DNA of 64,000 bases, from positions 2,976,001 through 3,040,000 of the forward strand of contig NZ_JACCBP010000001.1 of NCBI RefSeq assembly GCF_013408655.1, read 5' to 3'. Below are positions 1 through 8,519 of the stretch, one piece after another. The DNA is from Pigmentiphaga litoralis. GTDB lineage: Bacteria > Pseudomonadota > Gammaproteobacteria > Burkholderiales > Burkholderiaceae_B. The translations under genes and the position numbers were made by a program. Under the pieces are notes generated by a model that was not told the origin of the DNA, did not search any database, and worked only from the letters and a program-made list of their open reading frames with translations. The first letter of the stretch is position 1. The number at the start of each line of letters is the position of its first letter.

Positions 1-543
1 CCGATGAGCTTGGTGGCCAGGCTGGTCGTCAACAGCGCAAGCCTGCACGCGCAGGCGCTGGCGAAAGCCATCGATGGGTTCCCGCCGGAACTCATTCCGC
101 CGTCGCACTATGCCAAGGGCAATTACTTTTCGATTTCGGGCCGGGCGCCGTTTTCGCGGCTGATCTATCCGGTGCCGGAAGCGGCCGGGTTGGGCGTGCA
201 CCTGACGATCGACATGGGGTATCAGGCCCGCTTCGGCCCGGACGTGGAGTGGGTGGACACGCTGGACTACGAAGTGGATCCGCAGCGTGCTGACAGCTTC
301 TATGCGGCGATCCGGACGTATTGGCCGGCGCTGAAGGACGGCGCCTTGCAGCCGGCGTATTCCGGGATTCGCCCGAAGATCCAGGCGCCGGGCGAACCGG
401 CGGTGGATTTCATGATCACGGGTCCGGCGGAACATGGTGTGCCGGGGATCATTCACCTGTTCGGGATCGAGTCGCCGGGGTTGACGTCGTGCATGGCGAT
501 TGCCGACCACGTTGCCGGGATGGCCCGGGACAACACAAGGTAG
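1..543 (+). CDS. FAD-dependent oxidoreductase, C-terminal part (L-2-hydroxyglutarate oxidase-like)
   Basis: The reading frame is open to the left edge, so only the last ~180 residues of a larger protein are present and the ATG at 4 is probably internal. The visible part carries [20 protein letters not shown] followed by [11 protein letters not shown], typical of the C-terminal substrate and FAD-contact region of DAO-family flavoenzymes related to L-2-hydroxyglutarate oxidase/dehydrogenase (LhgO/L2HGDH). The closing [15 protein letters not shown] segment matches the family's final FAD-contact helix. By family knowledge the enzyme would oxidise L-2-hydroxyglutarate or another 2-hydroxy acid; the substrate cannot be told from this piece. 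The N-terminal GxGxxG nucleotide-binding motif should lie just outside the window. The stop is 30 bases ahead of the next gene's start, on the same strand. Confidence 0.8.
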   Translation, partial: PMSLVARLVVNSASLHAQALAKAIDGFPPELIPPSHYAKGNYFSISGRAPFSRLIYPVPEAAGLGVHLTIDMGYQARFGPDVEWVDTLDYEVDPQRADSFYAAIRTYWPALKDGALQPAYSGIRPKIQAPGEPAVDFMITGPAEHGVPGIIHLFGIESPGLTSCMAIADHVAGMARDNTR

Positions 544-573
544 ACTTCGTCTATGCATGCGCCGGAGCACCTA

Positions 574-1380
574 ATGCCTCACCCCACCCCTTCTTCGTCT
601 TTCCTTTCACGCCTGCCACTGGCGCTTGGCGCCCTCGCCGTGGCGGCCACGTTGGCCGGTTGCGCCATTACCCTGCCTGACAGCAAGATTCCCCAGACCG
701 CGGAAGCCCAGGCTGCCGTGCCGCCCCCACCGGGTGATGTGCTGGCCACCGCGCAGCGTATGAGCCAGTCGAATCCGATTCGCGAGGCTCAAACCTATCG
801 CGGCGTGATCCCTTGCGCGGATTGCACGGGTCAGCGCGTGACCTTGACGCTGCTGCCGGACTGGACGTGGCGCATGCGCCGCACGTACTTCGGCACGCGC
901 GATGGCAAGGACCAGACGTTTATCAGCACCGGACGATGGGAGCGGTCGCTCGACAATCTGCGCCAGATCCGCGTGATGGGCGATCGCAACGATACGGCAA
1001 CGTACGAAGTGACCCAGAACAGCGCGTTGAAGCTGGTCGATCAGGATGGCGAGCCGGCCCGGTCGGCGCTGAACTATTCGCTGACGCAGCAGTTTGATTC
1101 GGACCTGATTACCGAGCCGTTCGCCATGCGCGGGCGCGTGACATCCACCGAAGGCAAGACGACGATCGCGTTGTGCGGCACGGGCAAGACCTATCCGGTG
1201 GCATCGACCGGTCAGGGACAGGCCTTGGCGGATGCGTACAGCAAGCTGCGTGTGGCGCCGGGTACGTCGGTGCTGATGTGGGTGGATGGCCGTATCGTGT
1301 CGACCGGTCAGCCGCCGGTCGAGCAGGTGGAAGTGCAGAACCTGTCGCGCGGGACGCTCAATAGCCCTTGCGAGAATTGA
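574..1380 (+). CDS. NlpE-like lipoprotein
   Basis: Predicted lipoprotein of 268 residues. The ATG at 574 is chosen over the in-frame ATG at 553 because it has a GGAG 7 bases upstream and gives a compact lipoprotein signal ending in LAGC (Cys30). After a Pro-rich linker comes a domain starting YRGVIPCADCTGQ (CxxC at residues 81-84), with LTLLPDWTWRMRRTY and a later TATYEV stretch. This is the pattern of the NlpE N-terminal domain, in which the CxxC supports copper and surface sensing linked to the Cpx response in enterobacteria. The C-terminal ~90 residues (FAMRGRVTS to the end) could form a small second beta domain. No cpx genes are in the window, so a sensing role is inference; it may simply be an envelope lipoprotein. 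Confidence 0.75.
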   Translation: MPHPTPSSSFLSRLPLALGALAVAATLAGCAITLPDSKIPQTAEAQAAVPPPPGDVLATAQRMSQSNPIREAQTYRGVIPCADCTGQRVTLTLLPDWTWRMRRTYFGTRDGKDQTFISTGRWERSLDNLRQIRVMGDRNDTATYEVTQNSALKLVDQDGEPARSALNYSLTQQFDSDLITEPFAMRGRVTSTEGKTTIALCGTGKTYPVASTGQGQALADAYSKLRVAPGTSVLMWVDGRIVSTGQPPVEQVEVQNLSRGTLNSPCEN

Positions 1381-1383
1381 GCT

Positions 1384-2022
1384 TCACGAGCCGACATAAC
1401 GTCCCGGCTTGTGATTGAAGGTCAGGATCAGGTTGAGCACGACTGCACTCAGCACCGACCAGCCGACCTTGACCGGATCCAATGTGAGCAAGGCCAGCAG
1501 CACGATCACACAATCGATCGACATCTGCGTCTTGCCAACTGACCAGCCATACCGATCCTGCAGATACAAGGCCAGGATGCCGACGCCGCCCAGGCTGGCC
1601 TTGTGGCGGAACAGGATCAGGAAACCCGTGCCGAGCAAGGCGCCTGCGATGACGCTGGCGTAGGCGGGGTGCACCGCTTCCAGGGTCAGGAAGTGCGGGC
1701 GCAGATCTGTCAGCACCGACAGCAGCGCGACGGCGATGAAGGTCTTGATCGTAAAGCGCCATCCCATGCGCCGTAACGCCAACCAATAGAACGGCAGGTT
1801 CAGGACGAAGAAGGCTTGGCCGAACGTGAAGCCGGTCAGGTAGGTGACCAGGAAGGCCAGTCCCGAAATGCCGCCGGTGAGCAGACCCGCGCTGACGTAG
1901 AAGGTGACGCCCAGCGAGATGAGCAGGGTACCGACGACCAGGGCCACCGCGTCTTCAAAGGTGCGGTGGCGGTGGAGGTCGGCGGCTTTGGTCGACGAGG
2001 GGGAGTCAGAAGTGGGGGGCAC
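1384..2022 (-). CDS. YitT-family membrane protein
   Basis: Integral membrane protein of about 212 residues if the GTG at 2022 is the start. A longer frame runs to 2121, but its extra N-terminus is charged and unlike the family. Several hydrophobic segments are visible, with the family-typical GGISGLAFLVTYLTG, LNLPFYWLALRRMGWRF and GGVGILALYLQDRYGWSVG stretches. These match YitT/DUF161 proteins, usually five or six transmembrane helices of unknown or poorly defined transport function. Its stop lies 3 bases from the stop of the convergent NlpE-like gene, leaving no room for a terminator between them. Start choice is uncertain because neither candidate has a strong ribosome-binding site. Confidence 0.8.
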   Translation of the reverse strand: MPPTSDSPSSTKAADLHRHRTFEDAVALVVGTLLISLGVTFYVSAGLLTGGISGLAFLVTYLTGFTFGQAFFVLNLPFYWLALRRMGWRFTIKTFIAVALLSVLTDLRPHFLTLEAVHPAYASVIAGALLGTGFLILFRHKASLGGVGILALYLQDRYGWSVGKTQMSIDCVIVLLALLTLDPVKVGWSVLSAVVLNLILTFNHKPGRYVGS

Positions 2023-2146
2023 GAGGATGGATCGACGAGTCAGGGGGTGATGGAGCGGTTCGTAGGATAAAGCAAGAATCGTACGGACCCGCGGTAGTGC
2101 ACCTCTGGCTTCGCCCCCCACCTCGTTGCCGTGAGCAACTATCTAC

Positions 2147-4108
2147 TCACGCATCAATGCGGATCTGCATGCCCGTTGACGTGTAGATCGGCGTGACACG
2201 ATAGCCGTTTACCGTCACGGTAGAGAAGGTACCGGTCAGGCTTCCCGCCGTGATCAACGTCAGTGTGCTGCCGATCGCGGGGCGGTAGCCGTTCGCGAAC
2301 GTGACGGTCAACGTGCCACCCAGGGTCGCCAGCTTGGCCACCGACAGGCGGCTGCTGGTGGCCGAACCCAGGCGCAGTTGCAGGCCGCCTGCAGCCAGTT
2401 GCGTGTAATTGCCGGCCATCGCAACGGCTGCTGTCGTGTCGGCCACCACCGCGCCGCCGGACACATACACATCACCCTTGCCAAAGGCCGTGACCGATCC
2501 GGCTTCCAGCGTGCCCGCCTTGACCTCGGTGCCGCCGCTGTAGGTGTTGGCGCCGCTCAAGCGCAGCGCGCCGGAGCCAAGCTTGGTCAGCTTGCCCGCG
2601 CCAGCAATGTCGTTGCGCCAGTTGTCGCGCGCGTGGAAGCCGCCCAGGGTGGCGTCCATGGTCACGCTGACGTCGCCGTTGAAGGCGCCGTACGCACCGC
2701 CCGCGGCGAAGATGTTCAGGCGACCCCATCCTTCGGCATCGTCCATGACCGGGTAGCCCGACGGCAAGGCGGTGGTCTTGAGCACGACGCGGCGCTGGTC
2801 GGCGGTCAGGTACGGCAGACGCGTTTCCAGCAGGATTTCAGCGCCCTTGGGCACCACCGCGGGCTTGGTCTTGTCGCCGATCTGCGCGAAGTTGTAGGTG
2901 TGACGGCGCAGGTTATTGGCCTTGTTGACCGAGTAGTCGGCAAAGCGGTCCGTGGCCGGTGTGCCTGCGTGGGCGGCGGCGTACAGGTCGGTCAACGTCG
3001 TCGTGTTGGTCGCGGCCATCATGGCAGTGCGGGCCTGGGCGACGGCAGCCTGACGCGTGGCTGGCGGAATCGCCGCCAGGTTGGCAGCAACGGCAGCGAT
3101 GGCCTGGATGCGGCCACCGATCACGTCCAGCGGCGAATGCATGCCGGCCAGGATGCGGCTTTCGCCCATCTCGACACCGCGCGCGGCAAGTTCTTCGAAG
3201 CGTTCCGGCAGGACATAGGCCATTGCCAGCGTATTGCGACCGGCCTCGGCTGTGTGGCCACTTGGGAAGCCGCCATCGGTGCCCGGGGTCGCGCTCTTGG
3301 CGGGGACCAGTGACGGCAGCACCACGACGTTCGTGCTCCAGCGATAAGGACGTGCGTACTTGTAGAACCGCTTGGCCGGCTCGGTCGACGCACTGGCACC
3401 CATGTTGCCGATCAAGTCCACCACCAGACCGAACGTCGGGTTGGCCGTGCCCCCCACGCCCCGGTTGTTGCCTTCGTCTTCGTACTTCACGGTCGTGGCA
3501 TCGGCAGGCACGCCGTTGACGGTGGTGACCTGCTGCGCGGCCTTGCGCCATGCGTCTGCCAGCGGTCCCAACGCGTCCGTGACGCTATAGGCCTTGCCGC
3601 GGCGGTCGTCCAGATAGGCCAGGGTGGCCTGGTCAGCCGTGCGCGCCTTGGTCATATCCACGACGGTCTGGATGTTGGCGTCGTGCACGGATTTGTTGAG
3701 CACCGTGCCATCGGTCGCGTCACCAGGAATGCCGGTCCACGTCGACGGCGTCACGGCCGGGAAGTTGCCGTTGGCCGGGGCGGACTGGCCGGCATCCACC
3801 AGCAGCGTCGACGGCTTCCACACGTCGAGCATGCCGCCCAGCACCCGCACACCGGCATTGGTCTGCAGCGTCGCATAACGCGCGTCGCCGCGTTCGTTGG
3901 TGGCGATGGTGTCGATGAACGGGATGACGGTGGCGGCGTCGGGCACGGGAGCGGTGTCGACCGATCCCAGGCCGGCAGGCGCGGATGGGGTTTGCGGGGC
4001 AACGGCCACCGGCGCGGTGTCGTCATCGCCCCCGCAAGCGGCGAGCGACGAAACGAGTACAAGCGCGGTCACGGCATACGTGCCGGCGCGAACGGGCATC
4101 CAGGTCAT
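2147..4108 (-). CDS. PAP2-type acid phosphatase lipoprotein with C-terminal autotransporter-associated beta-strand repeats
   Basis: About 653 residues. The ATG at 4108 has GGAG 9 bases upstream and is preferred over the longer frame to 4126. A lipoprotein signal ends in LAAC followed by GGDDD, suggesting an outer-membrane lipoprotein. The middle has the three PAP2 (class A acid phosphatase) motifs: YKYARPYRWS near residue 250, GGFPSGHT near 279-286 and GESRILAGMHSPLDVIGGR near 315-333, carrying the catalytic His residues. From about residue 490 the protein changes to Gly/Ser/Thr-rich beta sequence with GALRLSGANTYSGGTEVKAG, the signature of the autotransporter-associated beta-strand (PATR) repeat. 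No beta-barrel translocator follows. The likely role is hydrolysis of phosphomonoesters at the cell surface or periplasm; the substrate is unknown. Confidence 0.85.
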   Translation of the reverse strand: MTWMPVRAGTYAVTALVLVSSLAACGGDDDTAPVAVAPQTPSAPAGLGSVDTAPVPDAATVIPFIDTIATNERGDARYATLQTNAGVRVLGGMLDVWKPSTLLVDAGQSAPANGNFPAVTPSTWTGIPGDATDGTVLNKSVHDANIQTVVDMTKARTADQATLAYLDDRRGKAYSVTDALGPLADAWRKAAQQVTTVNGVPADATTVKYEDEGNNRGVGGTANPTFGLVVDLIGNMGASASTEPAKRFYKYARPYRWSTNVVVLPSLVPAKSATPGTDGGFPSGHTAEAGRNTLAMAYVLPERFEELAARGVEMGESRILAGMHSPLDVIGGRIQAIAAVAANLAAIPPATRQAAVAQARTAMMAATNTTTLTDLYAAAHAGTPATDRFADYSVNKANNLRRHTYNFAQIGDKTKPAVVPKGAEILLETRLPYLTADQRRVVLKTTALPSGYPVMDDAEGWGRLNIFAAGGAYGAFNGDVSVTMDATLGGFHARDNWRNDIAGAGKLTKLGSGALRLSGANTYSGGTEVKAGTLEAGSVTAFGKGDVYVSGGAVVADTTAAVAMAGNYTQLAAGGLQLRLGSATSSRLSVAKLATLGGTLTVTFANGYRPAIGSTLTLITAGSLTGTFSTVTVNGYRVTPIYTSTGMQIRIDA

Positions 4109-4205
4109 GTAAAAGAACTCCACCACGGCGTGAGCCGGGGCTGTGCATTGAAAGAAGCGGCACAGCTTAGGGGCGGAGTGTTACGTGGGGATGAAACGGG
4201 GACGG

Positions 4206-5834
4206 CTACTCGGGCGCAGCCCACCCCCGCGCATGCGCCACCGCCTGACGCCACCGCGCCATTTTTTTGGCTCTGACCTCTTCCGCCATGGCAGGTTTGA
4301 ACCTTCGTTCGGCGCGCCAGTTGGCTTGCACTTCTTCCTTGTTGGACCAGAAGCCGACGGCCAACCCGGCTAGGTAGGCCGCGCCTAGCGCGGTGGTTTC
4401 GGTCACGCGGGGGCGCACGACATCCACCCCCAGCAGGTCGGCCTGGAATTGCATCAGCAGGTTGTTGTGGGACGCGCCGCCGTCGACGCGCAGTTCCTGC
4501 AGGTCGATGCCGCTGTCTTTCTGCATGGCGTCGAGGAGCTCGGCGGTCTGGAAGGCGATGGCTTCGACGGCGGCGCGGGCGATGTGGGCTTTGGTGGTGC
4601 CGCGGGTCATGCCGACGATGGCGCCGCGGGCGTAGGGGTCCCAGTAGGGGGCGCCGAGGCCGGTGAAGGCGGGCACCAGAAAGACGTCGCCGGTGTCGGG
4701 GACGCTGGTGGCCAGGGCTTCGACTTCGGGGGAGGTGTCGATGATGCCGAGGCCGTCGCGCAGCCATTGCACGGTGGCGCCGGCCATGAAGATGCTGCCT
4801 TCGAGCATGAAGTCGATGTCGACTGCGAATGCCTTCGCAAGCCCGGCCGATGCGCCTGATGTGATCGCAGGCGCGGGAACAGCCGGATTTGGTGCCACGC
4901 TGTCAGCAGCACTGGCAACTGCGGGTCCGCCGACGGATGCTGCGGACACCACTTCCGCCGGAAACGCCCACCCCACGGTCGACAGCAGATTGTTGTGGGA
5001 GACAACCGGTTCCTTGCCCACGTTCATCAACATGAAGCAGCCGGTGCCATAGGTGTTCTTGGCCATGCCGGGTGTCAGGCATGCCTGGCCGAACGTGGCG
5101 GCGTGCTGGTCGCCGGCGACGCCTGCGATGGGCACGGCGCCGCCCAGCAATTCGGGCAGCGTATTGCCCACCACCCCGCTGCTGGGTGCGATCGAGGGCA
5201 ACAGGGACTTTGGAATCCGCAACAGATCCAACAACGCGTCGCACCAGTCGCGCGTGTGCAGATCGAACAGCATGGTGCGGGCCGCGTTGCCGTAGTCGGT
5301 GCTGTGGACGGCGCCGCCGGTCAGGTTCCAGACCAGCCAGCTGTCCACGGTGCCGAAGGCGAGCTCGCCGCGTTCGGCGCGGTCGCGGGCGCCGGGGATG
5401 TTGTCGAGCAGCCAGGCCAGTTTGGTGGCGGAGAAGTAGGCGTCGACGACCAGCCCTGTGCGTGCCTGGATGAAGTCGCCGTGGCCGGCCTCGCGCAGGG
5501 CGTCGCAGGCGGCGGCGGTGCGGCGGTCTTGCCAGACGATGGCGCGGCCAACCGGGTCGCCGGTGGCGCGGTCCCACAGCACCGTGGTTTCGCGTTGGTT
5601 GGTGATGCCGATGGCGGCGATGTCGGCGGCGGCAACGCCGGCGTTGCGCATGGCGCGGCGGGCGACGGCCAACTGACTGGTCCAGATTTCGGTGGCGTCG
5701 TGTTCGACCCAGCCGGGCTGCGGATAGTGCTGGGTGAACTCTTGTTGTCCCAGTCCGCGGATGGCGCCGGAATGGTCGAACACGATGGCGCGTGAACTGG
5801 TGGTGCCCTGGTCGAATGCCAGTATGTAGCGCAT
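4206..5834 (-). CDS. glpK: glycerol kinase with a ~45-residue insertion
   Basis: Glycerol + ATP to glycerol-3-phosphate, FGGY kinase family, cytoplasmic. The start [20 protein letters not shown], the [11 protein letters not shown] segment, the [11 protein letters not shown] segment and the C-terminal [19 protein letters not shown] are near-diagnostic. Length is 542 residues against about 500 in most homologues. The excess is one Ala/Pro/Ser-rich stretch at about residues 293-338, between [10 protein letters not shown] and [20 protein letters not shown], where the family normally has a short turn. The frame is intact across it. No glpF or glpD is adjacent: the gene stands alone, with the phosphatase gene 97 bases downstream on the same strand and a terminator for the next gene upstream of it. 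Confidence 0.95.
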   Translation of the reverse strand: MRYILAFDQGTTSSRAIVFDHSGAIRGLGQQEFTQHYPQPGWVEHDATEIWTSQLAVARRAMRNAGVAAADIAAIGITNQRETTVLWDRATGDPVGRAIVWQDRRTAAACDALREAGHGDFIQARTGLVVDAYFSATKLAWLLDNIPGARDRAERGELAFGTVDSWLVWNLTGGAVHSTDYGNAARTMLFDLHTRDWCDALLDLLRIPKSLLPSIAPSSGVVGNTLPELLGGAVPIAGVAGDQHAATFGQACLTPGMAKNTYGTGCFMLMNVGKEPVVSHNNLLSTVGWAFPAEVVSAASVGGPAVASAADSVAPNPAVPAPAITSGASAGLAKAFAVDIDFMLEGSIFMAGATVQWLRDGLGIIDTSPEVEALATSVPDTGDVFLVPAFTGLGAPYWDPYARGAIVGMTRGTTKAHIARAAVEAIAFQTAELLDAMQKDSGIDLQELRVDGGASHNNLLMQFQADLLGVDVVRPRVTETTALGAAYLAGLAVGFWSNKEEVQANWRAERRFKPAMAEEVRAKKMARWRQAVAHARGWAAPE

Positions 5835-5932
5835 GCCGTCTCCCCGTGGTGTCGCCTTATGGTTCTGGCGATCTTACCGGCCTGCACGCACGTTGGCGCG
5901 CCGGGTTACGGATGGACAAGCGCGCGCATAAA

Positions 5933-5969
5933 AAATGCCGCGGTCCCTTAGCGAAGGACCGCGGCATTT
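5933..5969 (-). terminator. Rho-independent terminator after the GH31 gene
   Basis: A perfect 14-bp inverted repeat (5933-5946 with 5956-5969, core TGCCGCGGTCC) with a 9-base loop. Read on the minus strand it ends in a run of T, 48 bases past the stop of the glycosidase gene and ahead of glpK, so the two genes are transcribed separately. Confidence 0.85.
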
Positions 5970-6016
5970 CCAAGTATCCGATGATCAACCGGATACCCGT
6001 TTAGTACTGCAAGGTG

Positions 6017-8251
6017 TCAACGTGCCCGCGAAATCCGGACTTCCGCTCCGCGGCGCTTCACTTCCAGGCCTTCGGACGGCAGGATCTTCAAGCCTTCCAG
6101 ACCCTTGGCGTAGCTGGATCCCTGCATTTGCATGACACGGATCTTGTTGCGCATGACGACCGGGTTATGGACCGGCATGCCGAACAGCCACACTTCATCC
6201 AGAATCCGGGCCGAATTGAATTCGCCGGTGTGGTGCGCCGTCGGGCCCAGGCACAGCATGTGGCCTTCGCGACCAAAGACAGGCAGGCGGTCCGTGTCAC
6301 ATTCGAAGGTCCAGGTCGTGCCGCCTTCGTAGCGCCAGCCGGTGTTCAGGTCCCACCACGCGTCGCCCTTGGGCAGGTAGACGCGCATTTCCTTGCCGGG
6401 CTGCACGGCCGGCACGACCAGCAGGGCCGGGCCGAGCAGGTATTGCAGCTCGTGGTAATGCGCTTCGGTATCGTCCGGGAAGGCCAGCGCCATTGACCGC
6501 TGCACCGGCAGGCCGGTACGCGCCGCGTCTTCGATCGCGCCCAGCACGTAGGGGATCAGGCGATAGCGGAACTGCATCCAGGTCTGGGCCTGTTGCAGTA
6601 CCTCGTCGCCGAAGGCCCAGGGCAGCAGGCCCGGCGTGCCGTGAAAGCGGAAGTGCGAGCTGAACACGCCGGCCGCGAGCCAGCGCAGGTACAGCTCGGG
6701 CGTCATGGTGTCGATCGGGTGGTCTTGCGAGCCGATGTCATGCGCATGGGACGGCAGGCCGCTCATGCCGACGGTCAGCGCCGCGCGGATCGATTCGGCC
6801 AGGCCTTCCCAGGTATTCGGGACGTCGGTGGAGGCCTGCAGCGGCACGCGCTGGCCGGTCGGGAAGACGTCATGGCTCCAGACCACGCCTTCGGCCGGCG
6901 TCTTGTTCCAGGACGCCGCCTCGAACAGACATCGTTTGGCCAGCATGGGGTACACGGTGCGCAGGCGCGCGCCGGTGTCGCCATTGCGGGCGGTGACGTC
7001 GTCGGGGATGTCGATTTCGACATCGCACGCAATTGCGTCCACGCCTTCGTCCAGGATGGCGCGGTGCTTGTCGCGCCAGAAGGTCCAGACGTCTTTGTGC
7101 GTCAGGTCCAGCAGGCCGAATTCGAGGCCGTTGGTGGCCGGGACGCCGGCAAACACCTGGGCGTTGCCGTTGTCGTTGGTCAGCAGCCAGCCCTTGTCTT
7201 CCAGTTCGGCAAACATGGGGCTTTGCGTGGTGACGCCTGGGAAGCCGGGCGCGCACACGCGAGCATCGACCGCCTTGAACGCGGCCAGCGCCTGGCGCGG
7301 ATCCGGAAAGCGGGTGGCGTCCCATTCGAACGCCAGCTTGGCCTTGATTTCCCAGCCGGCGGGCGTATCGAGCGACACGGCGTCGAAGCCGATGCCCCGC
7401 GCACGCATCTGCGCGGCGACTTCGGCCACGTCGGCCGGGCTGGCGCCTTTGGCCTGGTGCAACCAGGTGCCCATGCTCCACAGCGTGGGCTGGCCGGCGC
7501 GGCCAGTGATCTGCGTGTACTGGTTGAGGATTTCAACCGGTTCGCCGACGAACAGGAACAGGTCGAGTTGGCCATCTTCGATCGCCAGCACGTAGTTGTC
7601 GGGGCTGAGTTCGTCCGTGCCCAGGTGGTGCACCACGCGTTCCACGGTGTTGACGTAGACACCCCAGCCGCGCGGGCTCCAGCACAGTGGCAAGGCGCGC
7701 GCGACCGGATCGTCGGTCACCACGGTTTCACAGCGGCGGTCCAGCGCGACGGTGCTCTCGCCCAGGCCGTACAAGGCCTCGTGCGGGTCCAGCGTGAAGG
7801 CCAGGGCGAAGGCGCCCGGGCGATCGCCATCAGCCGCCTGCATGCCCAGCGTGGTCAGCGCCGGATCGGGCGATGACACCAGCACCGGCACGTCTTTGCG
7901 ATAGAGCGTGAAGCGCAGCGGCTGCGTCGCGATTTCGAGCGCGTGCTCGCCCTGCAGGATCTTGAATCCGGGGCGGCCATCGACCGTGACTTCTTCAAGC
8001 GTGCCTTCGCCAATGGCTTCGGCGCGCGCCAGCAGGTCGTGCAGCGCGGCCGCGCGCGTGGCCATGCCCGTGCCGGGCTGGCCGGTGGCCGCAGGCCCGC
8101 CTATGCACACGCGGAATACCCCCGGCGCATGCGCTTCGATCAGAAGCGCCTGGCCCCCGTCGGTGGTAAACGAAAAGGCGACCGGGTTGGACGTTTGAAG
8201 AGAAAGGGATTCCAGACGCTGGTAGCGGGAGGAGTCGAATTGAAGTGGCAC
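6017..8251 (-). CDS. GH31 family glycosidase (alpha-xylosidase/alpha-glucosidase, YicI-like)
   Basis: About 744 residues from the GTG at 8251, which has GAGGGA just upstream; the longer frame to 8347 adds an Arg-rich leader that looks non-coding. The N-terminal half has the GH31 beta-sandwich (ALYGLGESTVALDRR, YVLAIEDGQLDLFLFVGEP), then the TIM barrel. The nucleophile is probably Asp410 in ACDVEIDIPDDV and the acid/base Asp476 in ASTDVPNTWEGLAES. Their 66-residue spacing equals that of D416/D482 in E. coli YicI. The usual TDFGE around the nucleophile is replaced by CDVEI, so substrate preference may differ. SHAHDIGS later in the barrel fits the SHDIGG motif of the family. The gene stands alone behind its own promoter and a long palindrome; no sugar transporter is adjacent. 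Confidence 0.85.
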   Translation of the reverse strand: MPLQFDSSRYQRLESLSLQTSNPVAFSFTTDGGQALLIEAHAPGVFRVCIGGPAATGQPGTGMATRAAALHDLLARAEAIGEGTLEEVTVDGRPGFKILQGEHALEIATQPLRFTLYRKDVPVLVSSPDPALTTLGMQAADGDRPGAFALAFTLDPHEALYGLGESTVALDRRCETVVTDDPVARALPLCWSPRGWGVYVNTVERVVHHLGTDELSPDNYVLAIEDGQLDLFLFVGEPVEILNQYTQITGRAGQPTLWSMGTWLHQAKGASPADVAEVAAQMRARGIGFDAVSLDTPAGWEIKAKLAFEWDATRFPDPRQALAAFKAVDARVCAPGFPGVTTQSPMFAELEDKGWLLTNDNGNAQVFAGVPATNGLEFGLLDLTHKDVWTFWRDKHRAILDEGVDAIACDVEIDIPDDVTARNGDTGARLRTVYPMLAKRCLFEAASWNKTPAEGVVWSHDVFPTGQRVPLQASTDVPNTWEGLAESIRAALTVGMSGLPSHAHDIGSQDHPIDTMTPELYLRWLAAGVFSSHFRFHGTPGLLPWAFGDEVLQQAQTWMQFRYRLIPYVLGAIEDAARTGLPVQRSMALAFPDDTEAHYHELQYLLGPALLVVPAVQPGKEMRVYLPKGDAWWDLNTGWRYEGGTTWTFECDTDRLPVFGREGHMLCLGPTAHHTGEFNSARILDEVWLFGMPVHNPVVMRNKIRVMQMQGSSYAKGLEGLKILPSEGLEVKRRGAEVRISRAR

Positions 8252-8312
8252 AGGTTCCCTCGATCGCTTTCGGCAGCTTGGCTCACGAGCACCCGCGCGC
8301 AGTCGCTTCAAC

Positions 8313-8330
8313 GTCCGGATCGATCCGGAC
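8313..8330. promoter_or_regulatory. Perfect 18-bp palindrome, candidate operator of the GH31 gene
   Basis: GTCCGGATCGATCCGGAC reads the same on both strands with no spacer. It lies 61 bases upstream of the GTG start and just downstream of the proposed -10 element, the classic place for a LacI- or GntR-type repressor. No such regulator is in the window. Confidence 0.55.
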
Positions 8331-8362
8331 AGGACGCACGCCGACATTCATTTTTGCCAAAA

Positions 8363-8409
8363 CCTCTATTTTGACGGATTCGGAGTGTCAAATAAACCTC
8401 TTGTGACAC
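8363..8409 (-). promoter_or_regulatory. Putative promoter of the GH31 gene with an inverted repeat over the -35
   Basis: On the minus strand TTGACA (8391-8386) is followed after 17 bases by TAGAGG (8368-8363), a plausible sigma-70 promoter. The -35 overlaps one half of an inverted repeat, GTGTCA at 8385-8390 with TGACAC at 8404-8409. The rest of the 268-bp gap between the mnmC stop (8520) and the GH31 start (8251) shows only this and the palindrome. Confidence 0.45.
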
Positions 8410-8519
8410 CCTGCGCCCCGCCCACGCGTCCCGCCACACTATGCGCCACGGTAAAAAACACCGCAATCGCACCGTTTGCGCGAGATCCAGCCGCTATTTT
8501 CCCATGATTCAGTCGGATT

